Of a stretch of DNA of 64,000 nt, positions 1-8,051 are shown one piece after another. Position 1 is the stretch's first letter. Each line of letters starts with the position of its first letter. The notes beneath the pieces were generated by a model. The model saw only the letters and a list, made by a program, of their open reading frames with translations. It made no database searches and was not told the origin of the DNA. The translations under genes were made by a program, and so were the position numbers. This DNA comes from Streptomyces sp. MUM 203J (GTDB lineage: Bacteria; Actinomycetota; Actinomycetes; Streptomycetales; Streptomycetaceae). Where the stretch lies: assembly GCF_022414595.1 (NCBI RefSeq), contig NZ_JADWYO010000023.1:1-64000 (forward strand). Direction: 5' to 3'.

Positions 1-11
1 GCCCAACGGCC

Positions 12-56
12 ACGGTCCTCGCAACTCCCACAGATCGCGGGTGTTGCGAGGACCGT
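12..56. terminator. 14-bp-stem hairpin, possible terminator of an upstream gene
   Basis: Arms at 12-25 and 43-56 are perfectly complementary over 14 bp around a 17-nt loop. No T-run follows, as is common for Streptomyces terminators. It lies upstream of the sigma factor promoter, so it may end transcription entering from the left; an operator role is also possible. Confidence 0.45.
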
Positions 57-105
57 CAGAACCCAAGACCGGGTGCGGGGGCCCGCCCATGTTCACGAAG
101 TCATG

Positions 106-133
106 TGAAACATTCTCGGACGGTCACCGCGTC
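106..133 (+). promoter_or_regulatory. Candidate ECF-type promoter of the sigma factor gene
   Basis: GAAAC at 107-111 and CGTC at 130-133, separated by 18 nt, resemble the GGAAC / CGTC pattern of ECF-sigma promoters. The pair ends about 39 nt before the sigma start. ECF genes often autoregulate, so this may be its own promoter. The spacing is 1-2 nt longer than usual, so the call is tentative. Confidence 0.35.
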
Positions 134-171
134 GATGGGGTGAAGGACGACAGCGGGGCGAAGGGGAGGGC

Positions 172-705
172 ATGAGACAGACCCGCACGGAGGAGTTCCT
201 GGAGTTCGCCCACGGGCGGACCGGACAGCTCTTCCGCTCGGCCTGCCTGCTCACCAGCGGCGACAGGCATCTCGCGGAGGACCTCGTGCAGGAGACCCTC
301 GGCCGGATGTACGCCTTGTGGGGCCGGACCGGCCTGTTCGGGCGCACGGCACGGATCGAGAACCCGGCCGCGTACGCGCAGACGGTGCTGGTCCGCACGT
401 TTCTCAGCCACCAGCGACGCCGCTCGGCGGCCGAGCGGCCGGTGGGCGAGCTGCCGGAGTCCGGCCACTCGCCCGCCGCCCGCGACGATCCCGCGCTGCG
501 GGTCGCGCTGCTCGACGCGCTGGCCGAGCTGCCACCGAAGGACCGGGCGGTCATCGTCCTGCGGTACTGGGAGGACCGCAGCATCGAGGAGACCGCGCAG
601 GCCATGAGGGTCAGCTCGGCCGCGGTACGCACCCGGTCGACACGGGCGCTGGCCCGGCTCAGGGAGCGGCTCGGCGGCAGCCTCGTCGAGTACGTCTCCT
701 GCTGA
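172..705 (+). CDS. SigE-family ECF RNA polymerase sigma factor
   Basis: A 177-aa extracytoplasmic-function sigma factor that would direct RNA polymerase to a small set of promoters. Sigma region 2 occupies roughly residues 8-75, with the AEDLVQETL core-binding helix. A linker follows, then region 4 at about 118-170 (LPPKDRAVIVLRYWEDRS, a helix-turn-helix with SSAAVRTRSTRALARLRERL). The length and composition fit the actinobacterial 'SigE family' (TIGR02983 type). This is not the envelope-stress SigE associated with cseABC. The ATG follows a GGGGAGGGC ribosome site at 162-170. The next gene, 44 nt downstream, encodes a membrane-anchored protein that could sense or restrain it; that role is inferred from position only. 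Confidence 0.9.
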   Translation: MRQTRTEEFLEFAHGRTGQLFRSACLLTSGDRHLAEDLVQETLGRMYALWGRTGLFGRTARIENPAAYAQTVLVRTFLSHQRRRSAAERPVGELPESGHSPAARDDPALRVALLDALAELPPKDRAVIVLRYWEDRSIEETAQAMRVSSAAVRTRSTRALARLRERLGGSLVEYVSC

Positions 706-749
706 ATCGTTCACGCACGTCCGCTCATGAACCGCCTTGGGGGTTCGGT

Positions 750-2174
750 ATGTCCACAGACGAGAGGTTCGAGGAGGATCTCATGGCCGCATTGCGCCGC
801 ACCGGTGACACGTTCGCGTCCGACGACGGAAACCGACTGGTGACCGGGGGAGTGACCATGGGCCGCCGCCGGGTGGCCGCCCGCCGGGCCGGGGCGATCA
901 CCGGTGGTGTGCTGGCCATCGCTCTGGTGAGCGTCGGCGGCGTCTACGCGGTCGGCGCGGTCGGCGGCGGGGCGGGAGGGGCGGGTGACCGGGGGAACGG
1001 GGGTTCCTCGGTCGCCGCGCCCGCCGTCCCCACGCCCGGCGGGTCCGCCCGGGCCGACGCGTCCGCCCCGCCCGCCGGGGGCCTGAGCGGCGAGGAACTG
1101 GCCGCCGTCTTCGAGAACCTGACGCCCGAGGGCAGGCTGACCGAGCCGGTGACGCGGGGCACCACACACGAACGCGGGCCCCTGGTCAGCGGTGTCTACG
1201 ACGACGGCAAGGGCAAGGCGGCCGTCAGCATGGGCTTCTACCGCAACGGGCCGGAGGCCCTGGAGTGCCCCGACAAGGTGTTCACCCCGTACGACGCCTG
1301 CTCCGTCGAGAAGCTGCCGGGGGACGCGACCCTGATGGTCTTCCAGGGCTATGAGTACCCGGACAAGCGTGAGCCCACCAAGCTGTGGCGGGCCACGTAC
1401 GCCAAGGACGGCGTCAGCATCGACCTGAGCACCTGGAACGCGCCCGCCGAGAAGGGCGCCCCGGTCTCCCGTACGGACCCGCCGTTCAGCCCGGCGGAGC
1501 TGAAGCGGATCGTCACCGCCGAGGAGTGGAAGCCCGTCGTCGCCGCTGTGCCGGACTCGTCCGAGGACCGGGGGACGACCCTTCCCGAGGGGGCCGACCC
1601 GGGGAACCGGGACGACGCCGGGAAGCAGGGCGGCTCCGGGGAACAGGACGGCCCTGCGAAGCAGGACGAGCCGGGGAAGCAGGAGGACACCGGGAAGCAG
1701 GACGACCCGGGCAAGCCGACCTCTCCCGAGCGTGACTACGCGTTCGACGCGGCCGCCGTCCGGTCCACGTTCCTGTCCCTGCTGCCCGGGGGCCTGGAGG
1801 TGACGGCCAAGAGCGAGGACGGCAGCGAGTACGCGTACGCCGTCGTCGACGACGGCAAGGGGGCCACGCTCGTCGAGGTCAACGCCCAGCCGAACATGAA
1901 GGACGTCGAGGGCCAGCTCTTCTCCGGCGAGTTCGAAACCCTGCCGGACGGCACCAAGGTGACGCTCCGGCAGAAGCGGGGCGACAAGCCCGGCGAGAAG
2001 TGGTGGACCGTCGACACCATGCGGCCCGACGGTTACCGGGTCGTCGTCTCCGCCTGGAACAAGGCCACCGCACACGGCGACCTCACCCGCACCGAGCCCG
2101 CGCTGAGCATGGAGCAGCTCAGGGCCATGGCCACCAGCGAGAAGTGGCTGGCGCTGAAGACACCGGCGAACTGA
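750..2174 (+). CDS. Membrane-anchored protein with duplicated extracytoplasmic domain, sigma-factor partner
   Basis: A 474-aa protein with a short cytoplasmic N-terminus (about 1-47), one membrane segment (about 48-71) and a large external part. The external part holds two related domains, about 111-268 and 328-474. Each contains a VxDDGKG motif, later an S-x-WN motif and a final Leu/Met-rich helix ending EEWKP or SEKWLAL. A hydrophilic GKQ/EQD-rich linker (about 270-328) joins them. I do not recognise a named family. Its place 44 nt after an ECF sigma gene suggests a sensor or anti-sigma role, but no zinc-binding HxxxCxxC motif is visible at the N-terminus. The ATG at 750 was chosen because the frame upstream lies inside the sigma gene. 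Confidence 0.82.
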   Translation: MSTDERFEEDLMAALRRTGDTFASDDGNRLVTGGVTMGRRRVAARRAGAITGGVLAIALVSVGGVYAVGAVGGGAGGAGDRGNGGSSVAAPAVPTPGGSARADASAPPAGGLSGEELAAVFENLTPEGRLTEPVTRGTTHERGPLVSGVYDDGKGKAAVSMGFYRNGPEALECPDKVFTPYDACSVEKLPGDATLMVFQGYEYPDKREPTKLWRATYAKDGVSIDLSTWNAPAEKGAPVSRTDPPFSPAELKRIVTAEEWKPVVAAVPDSSEDRGTTLPEGADPGNRDDAGKQGGSGEQDGPAKQDEPGKQEDTGKQDDPGKPTSPERDYAFDAAAVRSTFLSLLPGGLEVTAKSEDGSEYAYAVVDDGKGATLVEVNAQPNMKDVEGQLFSGEFETLPDGTKVTLRQKRGDKPGEKWWTVDTMRPDGYRVVVSAWNKATAHGDLTRTEPALSMEQLRAMATSEKWLALKTPAN

Positions 2175-2223
2175 CGCCGTACGGAGTCCGCCCAGGCGCC
2201 GGTTCCGACGCCTGGGCCGGCGC

Positions 2224-3918
2224 CTACTTCGCGTCCGAGTAGCGCTGCACCGTCGCCGTCGTGAACGGGAAGCGCACCGGCGTCGTGCCGAACGTGATCC
2301 GCCCGGCCAGGTCCCCGGCCGCGCGGATCGCCTCGGCGACCGCCTCCGCCTCTTCCGCGGGACAGTGCACGATCACCTCGTCGTGCTGGAAGAACACCAG
2401 CTCCGCCTTCATCCCCGCGGTCGCCCGGCGCAGCGCCGCCAGCATCAGCAGCGCCCAGTCCGCAGCGCTGCCCTGAACCACGAAATTGCGGGTGAACCGC
2501 CCCCGCGCGCGGGCGTTCAGCGACGCGTAGCCGGGCGTGTAGCCCTCGCCCCCCTCGTACGGGGAGGCCTCGGGCTCCTGAGGGAGGCCCGCCTCGCCGG
2601 ACTCGCCCGCGCCCGCCGCCGGGGGGCTGGTCCGGCCCAGCCAGGTGCGGACCAGCCGCCCCTCCTCGCCCGCCCGCGCCGCGTCGTCGACGTACGCCAC
2701 CGCGCGCGGGAACCGGCGCCGCAGCGCCGCCAGGTTCTTCAGGCCGTCCCCGCTGGTCTGCCCGTAGACCGCGCCCAGCAGCGCCAGCTTCGCCTCCTCC
2801 CTGCTGCCCGCGAACGCCCGGTCCGACAGCCGCGTGTACAGATCCCCCGCATGCCCGGCCACCTCCATCAGGCCCGGGTCCCGGGAGACCGCCGCCAGCA
2901 CGCGCGGCTCCAGCTGGTCGGCGTCCGCCACCACCAGGCGCCAGCCGTCGTCCGCCATGACCGCCCGCCGGATCACCTTCGGGATCTGCAACGCGCCCCC
3001 GCCGTTGGTCGTCCAGCGCCCGCTGACCGTGCCCCCCGGCACGTACTCCGGCCGGAACCGCCCGTCCCGCACCCAGTCCTGCAGCCAGCTCCAGCCGTGC
3101 GCCGTCCAGATCCGGTACAGCGTCTTGTACGCGAGGAGCGGCTCCACCGCCGGGTGGCCGACCTCCGCCAGCTCCCAGCGCCGGGTCGACCGCAGCCGGA
3201 CACCCGCCTGCCCGAACGCCTTCACCACGTCCGCCGGGAGATCCGGCCGTACGCGCCGCCCGAACGCCGCCGACACCTCGTCCGCCAGCTCCGCCAGCCG
3301 CCGCGGCTCGCCCCCGCCCGCGTACCGCTCGCCCAGCAGCTCCCGCAGCACCTCCCGGTGCACGTCCGCCCGCCAGGGCAGCCCCGCCCGGTGCATCTCC
3401 GCCGCCACCAGCGTGCCCGCCGACTCCGCGGCCGTCAGCAGCCCCATCCGCTCCGGGTGCTCCGCCGCCCCGTGCCGCCGCCGCTGGTCGGCGTACACCT
3501 CCAGCAGCCCCTCGAACGGCACCCCGGGACCGGACGGCCGCGCCTCGAAGAGCGAGGACTGCGCCCCCGGGTCCGCCGCCCTGGCCGGGGGATCCGGCGG
3601 TACGGGACGGTGGTGCAGCCGTGCCCAGGCCGCCGCCGCCGACCGGGGTTCCCCCAGCCGCCCCTCGTGCCCGAGCAGCAGCTGCTCCGCCGCCTCCACG
3701 TCGTAACACCGCTCCACCCGCACTCCGCCCGCCAGCAGCCGCGGATACACACCCGCCGTGGCCCGCCACACCCAGCGCCCCACCCCGGGCCGTGAGCGCA
3801 CCGCCTCCACCAGGTCCGGTTCCACGACCACCGGCCCGGCGGGCAGCCCGTCCCGCCCGAGGGGGACCAGCCGCGCCCCGCCCCCCTCGGCCTCGTCCAG
3901 CGCCCAGCGTTCGCTCAC
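2224..3918 (-). CDS. Family A DNA polymerase-like protein (bifunctional 3'-5' exonuclease/DNA polymerase type)
   Basis: About 564 aa. The C-terminal half carries the family A polymerase motifs in order: motif A (VVADADQLEPRVLA, about 325-338), motif B (REEAKLALLGAVYGQ, about 370-384) and motif C (QHDEVIVH, about 510). The N-terminal half should be a 3'-5' exonuclease-like fold but its acidic residues are not obvious, so exonuclease activity is uncertain. A Pro/Gly/Glu-rich insert sits between motifs B and C. There is no 5' nuclease domain, so this is a second PolA-like enzyme rather than main Pol I; a repair role is inferred. The GTG at 3918 (VSERWALD) fits homologues better than the upstream start at 3942. 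No clear ribosome site is seen. Confidence 0.85.
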   Translation of the reverse strand: MSERWALDEAEGGGARLVPLGRDGLPAGPVVVEPDLVEAVRSRPGVGRWVWRATAGVYPRLLAGGVRVERCYDVEAAEQLLLGHEGRLGEPRSAAAAWARLHHRPVPPDPPARAADPGAQSSLFEARPSGPGVPFEGLLEVYADQRRRHGAAEHPERMGLLTAAESAGTLVAAEMHRAGLPWRADVHREVLRELLGERYAGGGEPRRLAELADEVSAAFGRRVRPDLPADVVKAFGQAGVRLRSTRRWELAEVGHPAVEPLLAYKTLYRIWTAHGWSWLQDWVRDGRFRPEYVPGGTVSGRWTTNGGGALQIPKVIRRAVMADDGWRLVVADADQLEPRVLAAVSRDPGLMEVAGHAGDLYTRLSDRAFAGSREEAKLALLGAVYGQTSGDGLKNLAALRRRFPRAVAYVDDAARAGEEGRLVRTWLGRTSPPAAGAGESGEAGLPQEPEASPYEGGEGYTPGYASLNARARGRFTRNFVVQGSAADWALLMLAALRRATAGMKAELVFFQHDEVIVHCPAEEAEAVAEAIRAAGDLAGRITFGTTPVRFPFTTATVQRYSDAK

Positions 3919-4025
3919 GCAGGCGAGTCTCGCACCCGCCACTGACAGCGCCGCCGAGCCGCGATCAGCCCGGCGCGCGGATCACCCGCGCGGGGTCTCC
4001 CGGCCGGCCGCCCCGCCGCCTGCGC

Positions 4026-4856
4026 TCACCCGTGGCCGCCCCGGCCTGCCCGCACGGCGCGCGTGTAGACGTCCAGCGCCGGCTGCGGGGCACGGCCCAG
4101 CAGGGCCCGCAGGTCGCCCGGCCGCCCGCTCCCCTCCAGGAAGCCGTGCGCGACGGCCGAGCACGTGCCCACCAGCATCGGCACCTGGAACGGCGCCGCA
4201 CCCGACGCCGCCACCGCGGCCCGGGCCTCCCCCAGCGCCGCGGGCGTGTACGTCCCCGCCACCGCCGCCGCCAGGTCGGCGCCGCCCAGCGCCACCTCGC
4301 CCACCAGCTCGTACACCCGGCCCCCGTGCGGAGCCGGGTCCGACGCGACCCGGAACGCGGCCTCCGCCAGATCCGCCCGCGCCACCGCCGCCAGCCGCCC
4401 CTCGCCCAGCGGCGCGGTGATCCGCCCCTCCGAGTCCGGCGCGGCGAGCACGGCCAGCAGCTCGGCGTACAGGCCGTTGCGCAGCACCGTCCACGCCAGC
4501 GGCGAGCGGCGCAGCCGCCGCTCGGTCCAGCGATGCGCGAGCGCGTACGGGAGGTGGTCGCCGTCGCCGGACAGGCTCGTGTACACCAGATGCGACACGC
4601 CCGCCTTCTCGGCGGCGGAGACGGCGGCCTCGTGGCGGGCCGTGACCGTGTCGTCCTCTCCGTACCCGGCGGAGATCATCAGCAGCGTGTCCACGCCGGC
4701 CATGGCCTCGGGCAGGGAGGCCGGGTCGTCGAAGTCCAGCCTGCGGGACCCCGGCAGATCCGGTGACCGCGTCCCCAGGAGAACGTCGTCCCGGCCTGCC
4801 GCGTGTTCCGCGACCAGCTGTCCGAGTCCGCCCGAGGCACCGGTGATGAGCAGCAT
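4026..4856 (-). CDS. NmrA/SDR-type NAD(P)H-binding oxidoreductase (quinone reductase-like)
   Basis: A 276-aa atypical short-chain reductase. The N-terminal Rossmann motif TGASGGLGQ (about 5-13) binds NAD(P)H. The later pattern (GVDTLLMISAG, HLVYTSLSG, WTVLRNGLYAE) matches the NmrA-like family that includes QorB/YtfG quinone reductases. It is divergent from an HxlR regulator with 80 nt between starts. That layout mirrors the qorB/qorR (ytfG/ytfH) pair, in which the HxlR protein represses the reductase under redox or electrophile control. The ATG at 4856 is preceded by a strong AAGGGGGG site; the longer frame to 4934 would run across the regulator's promoter. Confidence 0.88.
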   Translation of the reverse strand: MLLITGASGGLGQLVAEHAAGRDDVLLGTRSPDLPGSRRLDFDDPASLPEAMAGVDTLLMISAGYGEDDTVTARHEAAVSAAEKAGVSHLVYTSLSGDGDHLPYALAHRWTERRLRRSPLAWTVLRNGLYAELLAVLAAPDSEGRITAPLGEGRLAAVARADLAEAAFRVASDPAPHGGRVYELVGEVALGGADLAAAVAGTYTPAALGEARAAVAASGAAPFQVPMLVGTCSAVAHGFLEGSGRPGDLRALLGRAPQPALDVYTRAVRAGRGGHG

Positions 4857-4936
4857 GGATGAGCCCCCCTTGGGTGGTCCTGTTCGCTGCGACCATGGTG
4901 GGGGCCGGGGCCACGCGTGCGTAAGGAGGCACATCC

Positions 4937-5332
4937 ATGTCGGTGGGGCACATCGGGGTAACCACGGAGCCGGAGCCGAGCTGCGAGGAGGACTGCGGGA
5001 TACGGGACGTGCAGGACCGGCTCGGCGACAAGTGGACCGTGTACGTCGTCGTCGAGCTGGCCGGTGGCATCCGGCGCTTCCGGGAACTCCAGCGGCTGGT
5101 CCCCGGCATCTCGCAGCGCATGCTGACCCTGACCCTGCGCCGCCTGGAGCGCGACGGGCTGGTCACCAGGACCGTGCACCCCACGGTCCCGCCGCAGGTC
5201 GAGTACGAGTTGACGCGGACCGGCCGCAGCATGACCGGGCTCATCAAGGCCCTCGCGGACTGGTCGCTCGCCCACCGCGGCGTCATCGCGGAGGCGCGCC
5301 GTGCCTACGACGAACGGCAGGGCGGGGCATGA
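4937..5332 (+). CDS. HxlR-family winged-helix transcriptional regulator
   Basis: A 131-aa regulator of the HxlR/MarR-like winged-helix type. The N-terminal region has the family's conserved Cys (CEEDCGIRDVQDRLGDKW). The recognition region (RRFRELQRLVPGISQRMLTLTLR) and the wing (EYELTRTG) follow. Such proteins bind palindromes in the divergent promoter and often respond to quinones or aldehydes through the Cys. It probably controls the divergent NmrA-like reductase and the overlapping DUF2786 gene downstream. The ATG follows an AAGGAGG site. The stop overlaps the next start by 4 bp (ATGA). Confidence 0.92.
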   Translation: MSVGHIGVTTEPEPSCEEDCGIRDVQDRLGDKWTVYVVVELAGGIRRFRELQRLVPGISQRMLTLTLRRLERDGLVTRTVHPTVPPQVEYELTRTGRSMTGLIKALADWSLAHRGVIAEARRAYDERQGGA

Positions 5333-6441
5333 GCACATCGACGGCCGGGCGGGCCCTGGCCGCCGCCCTGTACGGGGACGACGACGCCTCGCTCGACGCC
5401 GGTGCCTCGATGCTCGCCGCCGACCCGGGCGCGGACGCGGAGCTGGCCCGGCACGGGGAGGAGCTGCTCACGCGCGCGTGGCGGCGGGGGTGGCAGCCCG
5501 CCGATGTGGTGCGCTGCGTCGGACGGGAGCTGGAGGAGCGTCACGTACGGCTGGTGGCGGCGATGATCCGCGACGAGACGGGTGGGTACGCGCGTCTGCC
5601 GCCGCGGTGGCCGGAGCAACTGGAGGCGCTTGCGGCCGTGCCCGGCTGGGCGGCGGACCGGTTCTCCTATGCGACGGGGGTGCTGGAGCTGTACCGGCTG
5701 CTCGCCCGGCTGCCCGCGCTGGAACCGGTGGGTCCGGCTCCTGGGGGCGCCCCGGTGGCCGGACCGGTGCCGGGGGAGTCGCGGATGCTGGCCCGCATCC
5801 GGGCGCTGCTCGCCAAGGCGGAGGCCACCGGGTACCCGGAGGAGGCCGAGGCGCTCACCGCGAAGGCCCAGGAGCTGATGGCCCGCCACAGTCTGGACGA
5901 GGCGGCGCTGGCGGGCGCCGCCGGGCCCCGGGGGGACGAGCCGGGAGCCGTACGGATCGGGGTGGACGCCCCGTACGAGACGGCGAAGGCGATCCTGCTG
6001 GACGCGGTCGCGGGCGCGAACCGGTGCCGCGCGGTGTGGAACGAGGGGTTCGGATTCTCGACGGTCGTCGGGTTCGCCTCCGATCTGGAGGCGGTGGAGG
6101 TGCTGTACACCTCGCTGCTGGTCCAGGGGGACGCGGCGATGACCAAGGCGGAGGCGGCGCAGAGGGCCGGGGGCCGGAAGCGCACGAAGACGTTCCGGCA
6201 GTCGTTCCTGCTGGCGTACGCCCAGCGGCTGGGCGACCGGCTGGCGTCGGCGACGCGTCGGGTCACCGCCGGGGAGCCGACGCTGCTGCCCGTGCTGGCC
6301 GCGCGGGACGTGGTGGTCACGGACCATGCGGAGCGGATGTTCCCGGAGACGACGAGGACCCGGGTGCGGGGCGCCACGGACCCGGTCGGCTGGGACCACG
6401 GAACAGCCGCGGCCGACCGGGCGCACGTGGCGCCCTCCTGA
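5329..6441 (+). CDS. DUF2786 domain-containing protein
   Basis: A 370-aa protein with a DUF2786 segment at about residues 150-190 (SRMLARIRALLAKAEATGYPEEAEA split by KAQELMARHSLDE). A C-terminal region of about 205-340 is conserved in this family and includes the Lys/Arg-rich stretch GGRKRTKTFRQSFL. There is no signal peptide or membrane segment. Function is unknown. The ATGA overlap with the HxlR gene puts it in that regulator's transcript, an unusual partnership. An N-terminal all-helical part (about 1-130) precedes the DUF2786 unit and shows no motif I recognise. Confidence 0.85.
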   Translation: MSTSTAGRALAAALYGDDDASLDAGASMLAADPGADAELARHGEELLTRAWRRGWQPADVVRCVGRELEERHVRLVAAMIRDETGGYARLPPRWPEQLEALAAVPGWAADRFSYATGVLELYRLLARLPALEPVGPAPGGAPVAGPVPGESRMLARIRALLAKAEATGYPEEAEALTAKAQELMARHSLDEAALAGAAGPRGDEPGAVRIGVDAPYETAKAILLDAVAGANRCRAVWNEGFGFSTVVGFASDLEAVEVLYTSLLVQGDAAMTKAEAAQRAGGRKRTKTFRQSFLLAYAQRLGDRLASATRRVTAGEPTLLPVLAARDVVVTDHAERMFPETTRTRVRGATDPVGWDHGTAAADRAHVAPS

Positions 6442-6444
6442 GGG

Positions 6445-6658
6445 TTACGCCCCCTGCGTACGGCGGCGGTGACGCCCGGTGCCGACGGCGAACGCCGCGC
6501 CCATGGCGAGCGTGACGGCGGTGCCGCCGACCGCCCATGTGGTGGCGGAGTCGGCGCCGGTCTCGGCCGGCTGCCCGCCGACGGCGCTGCCGCTGCTGCC
6601 GGTGCGGCTGACCGGCCGGGTGCTGCCGCTGCCGCCGGTGTCTATACGGGAGGGGCTA
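6445..6658 (-). pseudogene. Out-of-frame C-terminal cell-wall sorting signal of the upstream gene
   Basis: Downstream of the TAG stop of the leftward secreted-protein gene, the +1 frame reads on to a TAA at 6445. Its codons are almost all G/C in the third position. It encodes a Ser/Gly linker, a PAETGADS motif, a hydrophobic segment of about 20 residues and a basic tail (GRHRRRTQGA). This is the layout of a sortase sorting signal; Streptomyces class E sortases use LAxTG, here with Pro in place of Leu. Removing one base near 6656-6664, for example from the C-run, would fuse it to the upstream frame. It is therefore probably a frameshifted 3' end or a sequencing error rather than a separate gene. 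Confidence 0.6.
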
Positions 6659-7192
6659 CGGGGTCGGCGGGAGGGCCGGCAGTTCGATGCCGGTCGGGAG
6701 GTTCGTGGGCAGGCCCCCCGTCGGGAGGCCCGTGGGCAGGCCGGAGGACGTCTTGGTGAGCGTGTCCTGCGCTCCGCCCTCCCACACCACGACGAGGGCC
6801 TTCCCGTCCGCGGAGTCGATCTCACCCTTCGTCCGGCCGCCGGCGTCGCCGTTGTTGCAGGTGAGCTGGAGCATGACGTTCCTGGCCGGCGTGGCTGCGC
6901 CCTGGCAGACGGCGCCTTCCGCGACGAGTACGGCCTGGGCGTCGCTGACGGTCAGGACGACGGGCTTGCCGCCCGCGCCCGGGCTCGTGGCCCAGGAGCC
7001 CTGGACGTCGCTGAGGCCCACCCCCTCGCTGCCGCTCTCGTCCCCGGCGGAGGCACCGGCCGACGGGGTGGCGGCGCCCTTGCCGGTCTCCCCGTCCCCG
7101 TCCGAGCCACAGGCGGTCAGCGCGGCGGCCGAGGCCAGCGCGGTCACGGCCACCGCGCCGTTCCGCAGGCTCTTCCTGACGAGCTCACGCAC
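6656..7192 (-). CDS. Secreted protein with lipobox-like signal peptide, probably 3'-frameshifted
   Basis: A 178-aa predicted secreted protein. The signal peptide RKSLRNGAVAVTALASAAALTAC ends at Cys28, a lipobox-like LTAC. A compact domain of about 60-130 follows with two Cys (AVCQG, LTCNN). Then comes a Pro/Thr tail of GLPTG-like repeats ending at TAG. The GTG at 7192 is chosen over TTG at 7198 because the AAGGGGGA site at 7200-7207 is correctly spaced only for the GTG. The coding pattern continues past the stop in another frame with a sorting-signal tail, so the native protein may be wall-anchored rather than a lipoprotein. I do not recognise the domain. Confidence 0.75.
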   Translation of the reverse strand: MRELVRKSLRNGAVAVTALASAAALTACGSDGDGETGKGAATPSAGASAGDESGSEGVGLSDVQGSWATSPGAGGKPVVLTVSDAQAVLVAEGAVCQGAATPARNVMLQLTCNNGDAGGRTKGEIDSADGKALVVVWEGGAQDTLTKTSSGLPTGLPTGGLPTNLPTGIELPALPPTP

Positions 7193-7273
7193 GATCAAGT
7201 CCCCCTTATGGGTTGAAAAGACCGCGCCAAGCTACCAGGGGCGGATTCCGTCCGGGTGGAGCGCGGGTGAGGC

Positions 7274-7579
7274 CTACCAGGAGGACTTGCGCACACCCGG
7301 CAGGAAGCCCGCGTGCGCCGCCTGCCGGAGGCTCACCCGCGACATGCCGAACTTCCGCAGGTGGCCGCGCGGTCGCCCGTCCACACTGTCCCGGTTGCGT
7401 ACCCGTGTGGGGCTCGCGTCGCGCGGCTGGCGGCGCAACTCGGCCTGTGCGTCGCGGCGTTCTTCCTCCGAAGTGCCCGGGCGGCGGATCAGCTCCTTCA
7501 GTTCGGCGCGGCGGGCCGCGTACCGCTCGACGACGGCCTTCCGGTGCTCGTTGCGTGCGATCTTGCTCTTCTTCGCCAT
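7274..7579 (-). CDS. rpsN: 30S ribosomal protein S14, zinc-independent paralogue
   Basis: A 101-aa uS14 of the long, cysteine-free type. The C-terminal [24 protein letters not shown] signature is intact, but the CxxC...CxxC zinc ribbon of the short type is absent. In actinobacteria such C-minus paralogues replace zinc-containing ribosomal proteins when zinc is short. The start overlaps the stop of the L28 paralogue upstream, so both are read leftward from the Zur-controlled intergenic region. Confidence 0.97.
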   Translation of the reverse strand: MAKKSKIARNEHRKAVVERYAARRAELKELIRRPGTSEEERRDAQAELRRQPRDASPTRVRNRDSVDGRPRGHLRKFGMSRVSLRQAAHAGFLPGVRKSSW

Positions 7580-7815
7580 CAGACCTTCACCCCGCGTGCG
7601 CGGATGCGGGCCACGGCGGCCTCGATGCCGATGCCGTCGACCGTCTTGACGGCCCTGGCGCTGAGCGTGAGGCGGACGTGCCGGCCCTCGCTCGGCAGCC
7701 AGTAGCGCTTGCGCTGGATGTTCGGGTCGAAGCGGCGCGACGTGCGCCGGTGCGAGTGCGAGACGCGGTTGCCGAAGCCGGGCCGGGCGCCGGTCAGCTG
7801 GCAGTGGGCGGACAA
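7579..7815 (-). CDS. rpmB: 50S ribosomal protein L28, zinc-independent paralogue
   Basis: A 78-aa bL28. The family signature ([28 protein letters not shown]) is clear. Only one Cys is present, so the two CxxC pairs of the zinc-binding form are missing. The start is a TTG at 7815 with a GAGAGG site about 10 nt upstream; the longer frame to 8019 would run through the divergent promoter and L33. It overlaps S14 by one base and is first in the leftward arm of the zinc-response cluster. Confidence 0.94.
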   Translation of the reverse strand: MSAHCQLTGARPGFGNRVSHSHRRTSRRFDPNIQRKRYWLPSEGRHVRLTLSARAVKTVDGIGIEAAVARIRARGVKV

Positions 7816-7842
7816 GGGTGACCTACCTCTCCGAGGATTGCT

Positions 7843-7872
7843 TTGGGAATGGAAACCATTTTCATCTATCTT
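7843..7872 (+). promoter_or_regulatory. Promoter of the L33-L31-CobW-S18 operon with Zur box in the spacer
   Basis: A -35 hexamer TTGGGA at 7843-7848 and a -10 TATCTT at 7867-7872 are 18 nt apart. The 15-bp dyad TGGAAACCATTTTCA at 7850-7864 lies between them and closely matches the Zur operator pattern of Streptomyces (TGAAAATGATTTTCA-like). Zinc-loaded Zur bound here would block RNA polymerase. Only 6 nt separate the -10 from the L33 ATG, so the mRNA is probably leaderless. The same box lies 35 nt upstream of the divergent L28 start. Confidence 0.8.
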
Positions 7873-7878
7873 AGCCGC

Positions 7879-8043
7879 ATGGCCCGCAACGAGCTCCGTC
7901 CGATCATCAGACTCCGGTCCACCGCCGGGACCGGCTACACCTACGTCACCCGCAAGAACCGCCGGAACGACCCCGACCGCATGACCCTGCGCAAGTACGA
8001 CCCGGTCCTCGGCCGGCACGTCGACTTCCGAGAGGAGCGCTGA
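7879..8043 (+). CDS. rpmG: 50S ribosomal protein L33, zinc-independent paralogue
   Basis: A 54-aa bL33 ([20 protein letters not shown], with the C-terminal [15 protein letters not shown]). The four zinc-binding cysteines of the standard form are absent. The ATG at 7879 begins 6 nt after a -10 element, so the transcript is probably leaderless. It is the first gene of the rightward zinc-starvation operon. Confidence 0.96.
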   Translation: MARNELRPIIRLRSTAGTGYTYVTRKNRRNDPDRMTLRKYDPVLGRHVDFREER

Positions 8044-8051
8044 TCTCGCCG

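Noticed and set aside
6670..6740. GLPTG-like repeats in the secreted protein as sortase motifs
   Set aside because: They lack a following hydrophobic segment and basic tail in the same frame; the only sorting-like layout is in the shifted frame.
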